Positions 18,080 to 27,316 of a stretch of 37,738 bases of DNA are shown piece after piece. The translations under genes and the position numbers were made by a program. Every line of letters begins with the position of its first letter. Within the stretch, counting starts at the first letter, position 1. The stretch is from contig RHMC01000063.1 in NCBI GenBank assembly GCA_003719395.1, forward strand, positions 1 through 37,738, in the 5' to 3' direction. Source of the DNA: Streptomyces altiplanensis. Its GTDB lineage: Bacteria; Actinomycetota; Actinomycetes; Streptomycetales; Streptomycetaceae. Under the pieces are notes generated by a model. That model saw nothing but the letters and a program-made list of their open reading frames with translations, made no database searches and was not told the DNA's origin.

Positions 18080-18772
18080 TCAACGCCCGTTGTCTTTCCG
18101 GGAGCCCCCGAGCTCCCCCTCCCAGCGGCGGTACAAGCCGTGCGGCACCCCTGCCGCGTCCAGCACCCGCCCCGCGACGAAGTCCACCAGATCCTGGATG
18201 TGCGTCGCTCCCGCGTAGAAGGCCGGGGAGGCGGGCAGCACCACGGCGCCCGCCTCGTCCAGTGCCACCATGTGCTTGAGGGTCTGGCCGCTCAGCGGCG
18301 TCTCCCGCACCGCGACCACGAGCGGGCGCCGCTCCTTGAGCGTCACGCTCGCCACCCGTTGCAGCAGGTCCTTCGACAGCCCCAGCGCCACCCCGGCCAC
18401 GCTCGCCGTCGACGCCGGCACGACGAGCATCCCCTTGGCCGGGTACGAACCCGACGAGGGCCCGGCGGCGAGGTCCCCGGCCGCCCAGTACCGCACGTCG
18501 CTCACCTCGGCGGCGAACGTGTCCGGCCTGCCGTCCGCGCCGCGCGCCAGCCACGTCCGCAGGTCCTCCTGCCAGTGGGCGTCCCGGAACGCGATGCCCG
18601 TCTCGTCGAGCAGCGTCAGGCGCGAGGCCCGGCTGACCACCAGGTCCACGCTCTCGCCCGCGTCCAGCAGCCCGCGCAGCACGGCGGCGGCGTACGGCGT
18701 GCCCGACGCCCCGGAAACCCCTACGACCCATGGCCGGCGCGGCTGCTGACCGCGTGTATGTCCTGACTCCAC
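18080..18772 (-). CDS. ubiX: Flavin prenyltransferase UbiX (menaquinone pathway)
   Basis: 230 residues, intact. Flavoprotein fold with the N-terminal phosphate loop GVSGASG, the conserved block VVPASTASVAGVALGLSKDL, the KERRPLVVAVRETPLS segment and a YxGA-type ending (FYAGATHIQDLVDFVAGRV). UbiX makes prenylated FMN, the cofactor of UbiD decarboxylases. The partner ubiD is 1.6 kb away in this window, so a role in decarboxylating the prenylated naphthoate is expected. GTG start at 18772. Confidence 0.92.
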   Translation of the reverse strand: MESGHTRGQQPRRPWVVGVSGASGTPYAAAVLRGLLDAGESVDLVVSRASRLTLLDETGIAFRDAHWQEDLRTWLARGADGRPDTFAAEVSDVRYWAAGDLAAGPSSGSYPAKGMLVVPASTASVAGVALGLSKDLLQRVASVTLKERRPLVVAVRETPLSGQTLKHMVALDEAGAVVLPASPAFYAGATHIQDLVDFVAGRVLDAAGVPHGLYRRWEGELGGSRKDNGR

Positions 18773-18865
18773 GTGCCCGACCTTATCCGGGCTCCCCCGG
18801 GCGGAACCGAGTCAGGTGCCCGGGACGTTCCACCGGCAGAGCCGCACGTACCGCAGGGGGACGCC

Positions 18866-19483
18866 ATGTCACCGACCGCCGCTGGACAGAGCCGGAACCG
18901 GAGCCGGGGACACCGGGCGAAGGCCGCCGCCGCGCTGATGCTCGGCTGGGTCGCGCTGCTGTGGGTCCTGGAGGCGCTGGACGCCGCGACGGGCGCGCTG
19001 AACACGTACGGGCTGAGCCCGCGCGACGTCGGCGAGCTGCGCGACGTGCTCCCGATGTCGTTCCTGCACCACGGCTTCGACCACGCCGCCTCGAACACCG
19101 TCCCGCTGCTGGTCCTCGGCTTCCTCGCCGCCCTGAGCGGCATACGCCGCTTCGTGGGCGTCGTCCTGGTCATCGTGCTCGTCAGCGGCCTGGGGGTCTG
19201 GCTCACCGCCCCCGACCACTCCAACACGGCGGGCGCGTCGGGCGTCGTCTTCGGCCTCTTCGGCTACCTGCTGGTCCGCGGCTTCGTCGACCGCAGCGCG
19301 CTGGACGTCGTGACCGGCCTGGTGGTGGCCGCGGTCTACGGATCGATCCTGTGGGGCGTCCTCCCGGCCAACGCCGCCGTCAGCTGGCAGGGCCACCTCT
19401 TCGGCCTGGCCGGCGGCGTGCTCGCCGCGTTCCTGTTCCGGCGGCGGACCTCCCCCACGGGTCCCGCGCGCCTCACACCGTGA
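18866..19483 (+). CDS. Rhomboid-family intramembrane serine protease
   Basis: 205 residues with about six membrane helices. The catalytic pair is visible: Ser125 in AGASG and His177 in WQGHLFG; the conserved HxxxN-type segment is FDHAASN in the first loop. Short form without cytosolic domains. ATG at 18866 with AGGGGG at good spacing; the open frame extends upstream but only over the ubiX promoter side. Cleaves transmembrane substrates; targets unknown. Its last 11 bases overlap the end of mqnP on the other strand. Confidence 0.9.
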   Translation: MSPTAAGQSRNRSRGHRAKAAAALMLGWVALLWVLEALDAATGALNTYGLSPRDVGELRDVLPMSFLHHGFDHAASNTVPLLVLGFLAALSGIRRFVGVVLVIVLVSGLGVWLTAPDHSNTAGASGVVFGLFGYLLVRGFVDRSALDVVTGLVVAAVYGSILWGVLPANAAVSWQGHLFGLAGGVLAAFLFRRRTSPTGPARLTP

Positions 19484-20375
19484 GTGCCCGCACCAGCAGG
19501 TCGAGCAGCGCGCACCCGAACAGGGCGATCCCGATGAAGCCGTTCGTCGTGAAGAACGCCCGGTTGAGGCGGGACAGGTCGTGCGGCTTGACGATCGTGT
19601 GCTCGTAGAAGAAGGCCACGGTCACTATCACCAGGCCGGCCCAGAAGAACGCCCCCGCGTCGGTGGCCAGCGCGTACCAGGCCAGCAGGACGGTCGTCAC
19701 CGCGTGGCACGCCCGCGCCCCGTACAGCGCGGCCGGGACCCCGAAGCGGGCCGGCACGGACTTCACTCCGTGCGCGCGGTCCGCCTGGACGTCCTGGCTG
19801 CCGAAGATCAGGTCGAAGCCGCCGATCCAGATGCCGACCGCGAGGCCGAGGATCACCGCGTCCCAGGACCACTCCCCCGTGATCGCGAGCCAGGCGCCGA
19901 CGGGGCCCATGGCCTGGGCGAGGCCGAGGATCGCGTGCGGGAAGTGGGTGAAGCGCTTCCCGTACGGATAGACCACCATCGGGACCACCGCGACCGGCGC
20001 CAGCGCCAGGCACAGCGGGTTCAGCGCGGCCGCGGCGCCGAGGAAGACCACCACAGCGACGAGCGCGCCGGTCCAGGCCGACCTGACCGAGACCGCGCCG
20101 GTGACCAGCTCGCGGCCCGCGGTGCGCGGGTTGCGGGCGTCCAGCTCCCGGTCGATGATCCGGTTGCACGCCATCGCGAACGTACGCAGCCCGACCATGG
20201 CTACCGTGACGAGCAGCAGCTTGCCCCAGTGGATGTTCCGGTCCAGCTGGAACATCGCGGTGAGCGCGGCGATGTACGCGAAGGGCAGCGCGAAGACCGA
20301 GTGCTCGATCATCACGAGCCGCAGGAACGCCTTGGTCCTGCCGACCTGCGGAACGGCGGCCGCCGCGCTGGTCAC
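19473..20375 (-). CDS. mqnP: Menaquinone-pathway polyprenyltransferase (UbiA family)
   Basis: 300 residues, about eight membrane helices. UbiA-type aspartate motifs are CNRIIDRELDARNPRT and GFDLIFGSQDVQADRAHGVK, which bind the polyprenyl diphosphate through magnesium. The enzyme attaches the isoprenoid tail to 1,4-dihydroxy-6-naphthoate in the futalosine route. The GTG start (20375) overlaps the ubiD stop by 4 bases (GTGA), so the two are translationally coupled. Intact. Confidence 0.93.
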   Translation of the reverse strand: MTSAAAAVPQVGRTKAFLRLVMIEHSVFALPFAYIAALTAMFQLDRNIHWGKLLLVTVAMVGLRTFAMACNRIIDRELDARNPRTAGRELVTGAVSVRSAWTGALVAVVVFLGAAAALNPLCLALAPVAVVPMVVYPYGKRFTHFPHAILGLAQAMGPVGAWLAITGEWSWDAVILGLAVGIWIGGFDLIFGSQDVQADRAHGVKSVPARFGVPAALYGARACHAVTTVLLAWYALATDAGAFFWAGLVIVTVAFFYEHTIVKPHDLSRLNRAFFTTNGFIGIALFGCALLDLLVRALTV

Positions 20376-21829
20376 AGCCCGTACTCCTTCCAGCGCCTCG
20401 ACACCCGTTCGGAGGTCCCGGGGTCGGACTCGACCATGTTCGGCCAGCCCCCGTCCCGGGTGTAGCCCTCCTCGGGCAGCTTCTTCGTCGCGTCGATGCC
20501 CGCCTTGCCGCCCCAGAACTGCTGGTACGACGCGTGGTCGAGATGGTCGACGGGTCCTTCCACCACCGTGAGGTCGCGGGAGTAGTCGACGTTCCCCAGC
20601 GCCCGCCAGGCCACCTCGTGGTAGTTGTGCACGTCGCAGTCCTTGTCGACCACGACGATCAGCTTCTCCAGCGAGAGCATGTGCGCGCCCCAGATGGCGT
20701 GCATGACCTTCTGCGCATGCTTCGGGTACTTCTTGTCGATCGCCACGATGATGCAGTTGTGGAAGCCGCCCGCCTCCGGCAGGTGGTAGTCCACGATGTC
20801 CGGAACGATGATCTTGAGCAGCGGCAGGAAGAAGCTCTCCGTGGCCCGCCCCAGCGGCCCGTCCTCCGTGGGCGGCCGCCCCACCACGATCGACTGGAGC
20901 AGCGGACGCCGCCGCATCGTGATCGTGTCGATCGTCAGCGCCGGGAAGTCCTCCTGCGGCGTGTAGAACCCGGTGTGATCGCCGAAGGGTCCCTCCGGCA
21001 GCATCTTCCCGGGCTCCAGCCACCCCTCCAGCACGACCTCCGCCTGGGCCGGGACCTGGAGCGGGACCGTCTTGCAGTCGACCATCTCGATGCGCTTGCC
21101 CGACAGGAAGCCCGCGAAGAGGTACTCGTCGATGTCGCCCGGCAGCGGAGCCGTCGAGGCGTACGTCACGGCCGGCGGCGCACCGAAGGCGATCGCGACC
21201 GGCAGCCGCTCACCCCGCCGGGCCGCCACCTGGTAGTGGTTCCGGCTGTCCTTGTGGATCTGCCAGTGCATCCCGATCGTGCGCTTGTCGTGGCGCTGGA
21301 GCCGGTACAGCCCCAGGTTCCTGATGCCCGACTCCGGGTCCTTGGTGTGCGTGAGTCCCAGGTTGAAGAAGGACCCGCCGTCCTCGGGCCAGGTGAACAG
21401 GGCGGGCAGCTTGTCGAGGTCCACGTCCTCGCCCGTGAGCACGACCTCCTGGACCGGCGCCGCGTCCGACTTGACCTTCTTCGGCGGCACGTGCGCCATC
21501 GACCCGAGCTTGCCGAACGCCTCCCGCACCCCCACGAAACCCTGCGGGAGCTCGGGCTTCAGCAGCCCGCCGATCTTGTCCCGGATGTCGTCGTACGACT
21601 TCAGGCCGAGCGCCTTGAGCAGCCGGCGGTCGGTCCCGAAGACGTTCATCGCCAGGGGCATCGACGAGCCCTTGACGTTCTCGAAGAGAAGCGCCGGACC
21701 ACCCGCCTTGTTCACCCGGTCGACGATCTCCCCGACCTCCAGGTACGGATCGACTTCGGCCTTGATGCGCTTGAGGTCGCCCTCGCGCTCCAGCGCCCGG
21801 AGCAGGGAGCGAAGATCGTCGTAAGCCAT
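20372..21829 (-). CDS. ubiD: UbiD-family decarboxylase, menaquinone pathway
   Basis: 485 residues, intact. Prenylated-FMN dependent decarboxylase. Seen: the cofactor and metal binding region GIRNLGLYRLQRHD with GMHWQIHKDS, and the signature LPEGPFGDHTGFYTP. It removes the carboxylate from the prenylated naphthoate before methylation by MenG. It forms a coupled pair with mqnP and depends on UbiX for its cofactor. A GATACT hexamer 7 bases before the ATG suggests a leaderless transcript. Confidence 0.93.
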   Translation of the reverse strand: MAYDDLRSLLRALEREGDLKRIKAEVDPYLEVGEIVDRVNKAGGPALLFENVKGSSMPLAMNVFGTDRRLLKALGLKSYDDIRDKIGGLLKPELPQGFVGVREAFGKLGSMAHVPPKKVKSDAAPVQEVVLTGEDVDLDKLPALFTWPEDGGSFFNLGLTHTKDPESGIRNLGLYRLQRHDKRTIGMHWQIHKDSRNHYQVAARRGERLPVAIAFGAPPAVTYASTAPLPGDIDEYLFAGFLSGKRIEMVDCKTVPLQVPAQAEVVLEGWLEPGKMLPEGPFGDHTGFYTPQEDFPALTIDTITMRRRPLLQSIVVGRPPTEDGPLGRATESFFLPLLKIIVPDIVDYHLPEAGGFHNCIIVAIDKKYPKHAQKVMHAIWGAHMLSLEKLIVVVDKDCDVHNYHEVAWRALGNVDYSRDLTVVEGPVDHLDHASYQQFWGGKAGIDATKKLPEEGYTRDGGWPNMVESDPGTSERVSRRWKEYGL

Positions 21830-21836
21830 GCGGTCC

Positions 21837-21858
21837 AGTATCCGGTACGCACTACGCT
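21837..21858. promoter_or_regulatory. Divergent promoter region of ubiD and the PLDc_N gene
   Basis: On the minus strand GATACT (21842-21837) is 7 bases before the ubiD ATG, as for a leaderless transcript. On the plus strand TACGCT (21853-21858) could serve the PLDc_N gene with a leader of about 55 nt. No convincing -35 elements. Confidence 0.45.
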
Positions 21859-21918
21859 TGGCCCGTCACCGGGGCTGCCCACGGCGCCCTGCGGTCCGCG
21901 CTCTGGGAGCTTGCCCTC

Positions 21919-22347
21919 ATGCTCAGGTATCTGCCGTTCCTTCTGGTGCTGGCGCTGTGGATCTACGCCTTCATCGACTGCCTGAACACTCCCGAGGAAG
22001 AGGTCCGCCACCTTCCCAAGGTGGTCTGGGTGATCATCGTGCTGCTCTTCGGCGAGGTGCTGATCGGCCCCGTCGCCTGGCTCGCGGCCGGCAAGGTCCG
22101 CAAGGGGGCCCGCGACGGCTCCGGCGGCGCGCCCTCCGAACGGCGCCGCGGGAACAAGCAGCGATGGGTCGCCCCCGACGACAATCCCGACTTCCTGAAG
22201 TCCCTCAAGGACGAGACCGCCCCTTCCGGAACGAGCGGCGAGGACGAGTCGACGATGAGGGACCGGGAAGCGGACCTGCGCCGCCGCGAGGAGGAGCTCA
22301 AGCGGCGCGAGGACGGCCCCGGGGACTCCACGCCGCCGAAGCCCTGA
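21919..22347 (+). CDS. PLDc_N-type small membrane protein with charged tail
   Basis: 142 residues. Two membrane helices (about 4-18 and 35-55) with the short DCLNTPEEEVRHLPK loop between them match the PLDc_N domain, the membrane part of cardiolipin-synthase-like proteins. There is no phospholipase catalytic domain (no HKD motif). The soluble C-terminal part is disordered and charged, ending in a heptad-like RDREADLRRREEELKRRE. ATG with GGGAG upstream. Probably a membrane adaptor; function unknown. Confidence 0.82.
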   Translation: MLRYLPFLLVLALWIYAFIDCLNTPEEEVRHLPKVVWVIIVLLFGEVLIGPVAWLAAGKVRKGARDGSGGAPSERRRGNKQRWVAPDDNPDFLKSLKDETAPSGTSGEDESTMRDREADLRRREEELKRREDGPGDSTPPKP

Positions 22348-22461
22348 CCCCGTCTCGCACACCACGGTGGCGGAAGGGGACGCGCCCGGGCGCTCCCCGC
22401 AGGGCGCGGCACCGGCCCCGGCGTCCCCGCGAAGGACGGCCACCGCACCGCCCTGCACCGA

Positions 22462-22965
22462 CTACCCGGCGTACAGCTCGCGGTGGCGGTCCGGGTCCCA
22501 CTCCGGCCAGTCCCGCGGCCGGCCGTCGAGGGCGGCCAGGAGGTACTCGAAGTGCTGGTGCCAGCCCGCGAGGCGGCTCAGCCGATCGGCGTCGCCGGCC
22601 ACCGCCACCTCGTCGGTGAAGCGCAGCACCGTGCCGATGGCGCCCGCCCAGGCCGGCTCCAGGTGGAAGCGGATCCGCCCGTGTACGGCGACGGTGTACT
22701 CGGCGACGTGCTCCGGGTCCCAGGCGGTGACCGTGCCGTGCTCGACGGCGGCGTCGCCGTCGCCGGTGTTCAGCCACCGCAGCGTGACCGCGCCGCCCAG
22801 GCGCGGCTCCAGCCGCTCGACGGCGGCGAGCCACTCCCGCAGGCCCTCCGGAGTCGCGACGGCGGGCCAGACCCGGTGCGCGGGCTGTGGGAGGTCCAGC
22901 GTGAATTTCAGTACGACCGCGGCGTCCCGGGGTTCGCTGGTGCCATGAGGGATCTCGTCCGTCAT
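22462..22965 (-). CDS. SRPBCC/AHSA1-type ligand-binding protein
   Basis: 167 residues. The helix-grip fold is indicated by LKFTLDLPQPAHRVWPAVAT, LGGAVTLRWLNTG, and the closing GWHQHFEYLLAALDGRPR. The AHSA1-like group includes Hsp90 activators and many uncharacterised hydrophobic-ligand binders. ATG at 22965 is chosen because homology starts directly after it; the longer frame to 23274 only shadows ccsB. Convergent with the PLDc_N gene; an 8-bp inverted repeat (22376-22383 / 22421-22428) between them could help termination. Confidence 0.83.
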   Translation of the reverse strand: MTDEIPHGTSEPRDAAVVLKFTLDLPQPAHRVWPAVATPEGLREWLAAVERLEPRLGGAVTLRWLNTGDGDAAVEHGTVTAWDPEHVAEYTVAVHGRIRFHLEPAWAGAIGTVLRFTDEVAVAGDADRLSRLAGWHQHFEYLLAALDGRPRDWPEWDPDRHRELYAG

Positions 22966-23018
22966 GACACCAGCCTCTCCCCTCGGCCGGGCTCGTGCGA
23001 GCCGGGCCCGGGAGCGGG

Positions 23019-24093
23019 TCAGACGCCCGCGTACGAGTGCTTGCCGCTGAGGAAGATGTTCACGCCGTAGTAGTTCCACAGCCAGCAGCCGAACGCGAAG
23101 AGCGCCAGGTAGGCGGCCTTGCGGCCCTTCCAGCCCGCCGTCGCGCGCGCGTGCAGGTAGCAGGCGTACGCGACCCAGGTGATGAAGGACCAGACCTCCT
23201 TGGGGTCCCAGCCCCAGTAGCGGCCCCACGCGTCGCCCGCCCAGATCGCGCCCGCGATGATCGTGAACGTCCACAGCGGGAAGACGGCGGCGTTCACGCG
23301 GTAGGCGAACTTGTCGAGCGAGGCGGCGGACGGGAGGCGCTCCAGGACGGACGAGGCGAAGGCGCCCGGCTTGCCGCCGCGGGCGAGGTTCGCCTCGTAC
23401 CCGTCACGGAAGAGGTAGAGGACCGTGCCGACCGCGCCGAGGTAGAACACCGCACCGCAGAAGATCGCGGTGGAGACGTGGATCCACAGCCAGTACGAGT
23501 CCAGTGCGGGCACCAGCTGGTCGCTGTCGGTGTAGAGCCACGTCGTGGCGATGCCCAGGTCCAGCAGGACCGTGGTGACCAGCGGCAGACCGGCCCAGCG
23601 GACGTTCTTCTTCGCGGCCAGGATCGCCAGGTACACGCCGACGACCACGGTGGAGAAGGTGATCGAGAACTCGTACATGTTGCCCCACGGCGCGCGCTGC
23701 ACCGACAGGGCTCGGGCCACCACGCCGCCCGCCTCGACGAGGAAGGCGAGGACGGTCAGCGAGACGGCGACACGTCCGTAGAGGTCGCCCTTCTCGGTGC
23801 CGCCCGCCGCTCCCGGGCCGTCCGGCACGTCGCGGGTGCCCGCCGCGGACCGGGTGACGATCTTCGGCTTGTCGAGGACGGCCGTGGAGCCGCCGGAGCG
23901 CCAGGTCCACCGCGGGGGCCGCCGCTCTGTCGGCGGTCAGCGCGGCGGCCGTGCGGCCGACCTTGCTGCGGCTGCCGAAGACCCACTCGGCGATGTGGGC
24001 GAAGAAGGCCAGCGTGTAGACGGCCATCGACGAATAGATCAGCACATTGCTGATGTGGGCGAGGTTCTCGTTGGTTGCGGCCGCGAGATTCAC
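23019..24093 (-). CDS. ccsB: Cytochrome c biogenesis protein CcsB (frameshifted)
   Basis: Heme handling and ligation protein of system II (CcsA/ResC type), about 357 residues after repair. The tryptophan-rich heme-binding motif is WGRYWGWDPKEVWSFITW, with conserved histidines such as WLWIHVSTA and LHARATAGWKG. The N-terminus (MNLAAATNENLAHISNVLIY) and the rest are in different frames. Dropping one C from the five-base run at 23914-23918 joins them through the linker RWTWRSGGSTAVLDKPKIVT. The GTG start overlaps the resB stop by 4 bases (GTGA), so the genes are coupled. With ResB it attaches heme to apocytochrome c outside the membrane. Confidence 0.92.
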
Positions 24094-25847
24094 GCGCGGA
24101 CTCCTTCGACAGGTTCAGCGGGATCAGGTGCCGTCGGCGCCTGTGAATTGAGCGTTGCGGCCAGGTCGGCCAGTTCCTCGGGAAGCTTCGAGGACTCGCT
24201 GCGGCCGAGTCCGGCCATCTCGACGACGGTGACGCCGTCCTCGCCCCGTACGGCCCGGACCCAGACGCGGCGGCGCTGGATGAACAGCGATCCTGCGAGC
24301 CCCGCGATCGCGGCGACGGCCCCCACCAGTGCGGGTACGTTGCCGGGCTGCTGCGAGATCTGGAAGGTCGCCCACTCCTTGACGTCCTTCTCGAACGTGA
24401 TGGAGCCGGCGCCGTCCGGCAGCTTCATGGTCTCGCCGGGCAGCAGCCGCTGCTTGAGGTCGGCGCCCTGGGCGTCCTTGAACGCCTTCATCTTGCGCTT
24501 GTCGAGCTGGTAGACGTTCTGCGGCAGGCCCGCGTCCACGCCGAGGCTGCCGTGGAAGGCGTTGAGCGCGAGGACGGGGAAGTCGAGGCCCGGGTACTGG
24601 GAGAGCATCGTGCCCTTGCCGGCGCCCGCGAACGTCGGCACGAAGAACGCCTGGAAGCCCAGCTGGTCCTTCTTGCCGTCCTTGTCGCGGTAGCCGTCCA
24701 TCACCTTGATCGCGCCGGACGAGGTGACGTTGGAGTCCATGGGCAGCAGCGGCACCGCGCCCGAGAAGACCTCCCTGCCCCTGCCGTCCCTGACGGTGAC
24801 GACCGGGGCGTACCCGTGGCCGATCAGGTAGACCTTCGAGCCGTCGACCTCCAGCGGCCGGTTCACCTCGATCCTGGTCTTCTTCTCGGCGCCGTCCGCC
24901 CCCTCGGCGTACGTCACATGGGCCTCGTACGTACGGGGCGTGCCGCGCTGGGGGCCGGTGCGCTCGTACGTCCCGACGAACTTGTCGAGCGTGAAGCTGA
25001 ACGGCGCCAGGTCGTGGTCCCGGTCGAAGAGCGACCCGGACTTGAAGTCGTCGTACTGCGTGAGGGTGTTCGCGAAGCCGCCGCCCTCGACGATCAGCTT
25101 GCCGCCCTCGGACTTGAAGAGCTGCCCGGTGGCGAAGGACACCAGCATCACGATGAGCGCGATGTGGAAGATCAGGTTCCCGGCCTCGCGCAGGTACCCC
25201 TTCTCGGCGGCGACCGCGTCCCCGACGGCGTGGGACCGGAAGCGGCGCCGCCCCAGCATCGCCAGCGCGGCCTCACGGACCTGCTCGGGGTCCGTCTCCG
25301 TACGCCAGGTGGTGTACGCCGGAAGCCGCGTCAGGCGGCCGGGCGCGCCCGGCGGGCGGCTGCGGAGCTGGCCCACGAACTGCCAGGTGCGGGGCACGAT
25401 GCAGCCGATGAGCGAGACGAACAGAAGGATGTAGATCGCGGAGAACCACACCGAGCTGTAGACGTTGAAGAGCCCGAGGTCGTCGTAGACCGGCGCGAGC
25501 GTCTCGTGCGCCGTCCTGAACTCCTCGACCTTCGTCTCGTCGACACCGGTCTGCGGGACCAGCGACCCGGGGATCGCGCCCAGCGACAGCAGGAACAGCA
25601 GGATCAGCGCGACGCGCATCGACGTCAGCTGCCGCCAGAACCAGCGCACCCAGCCCGTCGTCTCGCGCCAGGCCCAGGCGATCCGGCCGGCCGCGCCCGG
25701 CTGCATCACGCCGCCGAAGGAGCCGGGGACCGCCCGCTCCCGGGGGGCGGTGGAGAGCTGGGCACCGGCTTCGCCGAACTCCTGCTCGTCGTGTTCGGCG
25801 GCCGCGGCGGCCGCGGCCGTCTCGTCGGTCGTCTCGGTCTTGCTCAT
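24090..25847 (-). CDS. resB: Cytochrome c biogenesis protein ResB
   Basis: 585 residues, intact. Three N-terminal membrane helices (MRVALILLFLLSLGAIPGSL; IYILLFVSLIGCIVP; NLIFHIALIVMLVSFATGQL, which carries the conserved histidine), a large extracytoplasmic domain (about 270-520) and a last helix (VPALVGAVAAIAGLAGSLFI). ResB forms the heme lyase with CcsB. ATG at 25847 is taken because a Glu/Ala-rich cytoplasmic leader and then the family core follow; the long frame upstream belongs to ccdA. The ccdA stop is 5 bases away. Confidence 0.94.
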   Translation of the reverse strand: MSKTETTDETAAAAAAAEHDEQEFGEAGAQLSTAPRERAVPGSFGGVMQPGAAGRIAWAWRETTGWVRWFWRQLTSMRVALILLFLLSLGAIPGSLVPQTGVDETKVEEFRTAHETLAPVYDDLGLFNVYSSVWFSAIYILLFVSLIGCIVPRTWQFVGQLRSRPPGAPGRLTRLPAYTTWRTETDPEQVREAALAMLGRRRFRSHAVGDAVAAEKGYLREAGNLIFHIALIVMLVSFATGQLFKSEGGKLIVEGGGFANTLTQYDDFKSGSLFDRDHDLAPFSFTLDKFVGTYERTGPQRGTPRTYEAHVTYAEGADGAEKKTRIEVNRPLEVDGSKVYLIGHGYAPVVTVRDGRGREVFSGAVPLLPMDSNVTSSGAIKVMDGYRDKDGKKDQLGFQAFFVPTFAGAGKGTMLSQYPGLDFPVLALNAFHGSLGVDAGLPQNVYQLDKRKMKAFKDAQGADLKQRLLPGETMKLPDGAGSITFEKDVKEWATFQISQQPGNVPALVGAVAAIAGLAGSLFIQRRRVWVRAVRGEDGVTVVEMAGLGRSESSKLPEELADLAATLNSQAPTAPDPAEPVEGVRA

Positions 25848-25852
25848 GGAAC

Positions 25853-26621
25853 TCAGATCCCCACCGTGAAGCTGTCCGTCCAGCCCTGCATGTCCTGAAT
25901 GATGCCGTTCCAGATCCCCGTGACGAGCAGGATGCCGGTCGCGATCATCATCAGTCCGCCGATGCGCATCACCCAGGCGTAGTGCTTCTTGACCCAGGCG
26001 AACGCACCGAGCGCCCGCCGGAACGCCATCGCGGCGAGCACGAAGGGCACGCCGAGGCCGAGGCAGTACGCGACGGTCAGTACGGCCCCGCGCCCCGCGC
26101 TCGCCTCGGTGAACGACAGCGTCGTGACGGCTGCCGAGCGTCGGACCGGTGCACGGCGCCCAGCCGATGCCGAAGAGGGCACCCAGTACGGGCGCGCCCG
26201 CGAGTCCGGCCGCCGGCCGTTTGTGGAAACGGAACTCGCGCTGGGTGATCCAGGGCATCAGCCCCATGAAGAAGAAACCCATGAGGATCATCAGCCCGCC
26301 GAGCACCCGGGTCAGCGTCTCCTGGTGGTCCTGGAGCGTCTGGCCGAAGTAGCCGAAGAGCGCCCCGGTCGAGACGAAGACCGCGGTGAAACCGAGCACG
26401 AAGAGCGAGGCGCCGGCGACCATGCGCCCCCGCCGGGCGTCCGCGAGGTCGGTGCCGCTGATTCCGGTGACGTACGACAGATAGCCGGGTACGAGCGGCA
26501 GCACGCACGGCGAGAAGAAAGAGACGAGACCGGCGGCGACGGCGATCGGCAGCGCGAGTATCAGGGCACCGTTCAGAACCGTCGTGTTCGGGTCGGTGAC
26601 CGCGGCGGCGAGGACGCTCAC
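25853..26621 (-). CDS. ccdA: Thiol-disulfide transporter CcdA (frameshifted)
   Basis: Six-helix DsbD-type electron carrier that passes reducing power from cytoplasmic thioredoxin to ResA. Active cysteines: Cys39 in SFFSPCVLPLVPGYLSYV and Cys157 in GWAPCTGPTL. Directly after GPTL the frame changes near 26142 (one extra G or two lost bases) and resumes AAVTTLSFTEASAGRG, ending DSFTVGI. Repaired length about 255. GTG start at 26621, 4 bases after the resA stop. As given, the first half runs in frame into resB, an artefact and not a fusion. Confidence 0.92.
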
Positions 26622-26625
26622 GTGG

Positions 26626-27249
26626 TCACTTCTCCGCGATCAGCGGGTCGATCATCTGGTGCAGCTTCTTCTCGTTGAGGGCCATCAGCGAGCGGGCCGC
26701 GATCTTGCCCTCACGGTCGATCACGATCGTCGACGGAATGGCCTGGGGATTCAGGCTGCCCTTGGGAAAGCGGAGAACCAGCTTGCCGATCGGGTCGTAG
26801 AAGCTGGGATAGGTGATGCCCCACTGCTTTTCGAACTCGATCGCGGGCCCCTTGGAGTCGTCACGGGTGTTGATCCCGACGAACTCGACTCCCTTGTCCT
26901 TGGTCTCCTCGGAGACTTTCGCGAAATTCGGCGCCTCGGCCCGGCAGGGCGAGCACCACGAACCCCAGACGTTCAGGACGACGACCTTGCCCTTGAAGTC
27001 GTCGATGTCGAGCTTCTCGCCTTCGAGCGTCTCGCCGTCGAGCTTCGGGGCGTCCTGCCGCTCGCCCTTGGCGACGGTGGAGATGCCCCCGCTGCCGGTC
27101 ACGAACTTCGCGCCGCTCGTCCCCGACGACGTGGCGCCGTCGCCTCCGCACGCGGAGAGGGTGAGTGCGCCCGCGACCACGACGGCGGCCACCGACGCTG
27201 CGTGGCGGGTGCGGTTCGAGCGGCGGCGGGAGGCGCGGCTAAGGCTCAT
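26626..27249 (-). CDS. resA: Thioredoxin-like lipoprotein ResA/TlpA
   Basis: 207 residues, intact. The signal peptide ends in a lipobox (LSAC, Cys34), so the protein is anchored to the outer face of the membrane. The thioredoxin fold carries Cys99 and Cys102 (WGSWCSPC) and the cis-proline segment NPQAIPSTIVIDREG. It reduces the CxxCH motif of apocytochrome c so heme can attach, taking electrons from CcdA. First gene of resA-ccdA-resB-ccsB, all tightly packed. Confidence 0.94.
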   Translation of the reverse strand: MSLSRASRRRSNRTRHAASVAAVVVAGALTLSACGGDGATSSGTSGAKFVTGSGGISTVAKGERQDAPKLDGETLEGEKLDIDDFKGKVVVLNVWGSWCSPCRAEAPNFAKVSEETKDKGVEFVGINTRDDSKGPAIEFEKQWGITYPSFYDPIGKLVLRFPKGSLNPQAIPSTIVIDREGKIAARSLMALNEKKLHQMIDPLIAEK

Positions 27250-27316
27250 GTGAAAAGTTTCGCATGAGCGTTCCAGGGATCTTCCGCGCCCCCCGTGGTG
27301 CCCGTAAAGCCCCTTG

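Noticed and set aside
19473..21023. A 516-residue frame that would extend MqnP at its N-terminus
   Set aside because: The extra part overlaps ubiD in another frame with no protein-like pattern; the GTG at 20375 overlapping the ubiD stop is the natural start.
24090..26621. An 843-residue frame suggesting a CcdA-ResB fusion
   Set aside because: CcdA loses its second half in this frame, while the missing half is found intact in another frame ending at 25853. resB has its own start at 25847.
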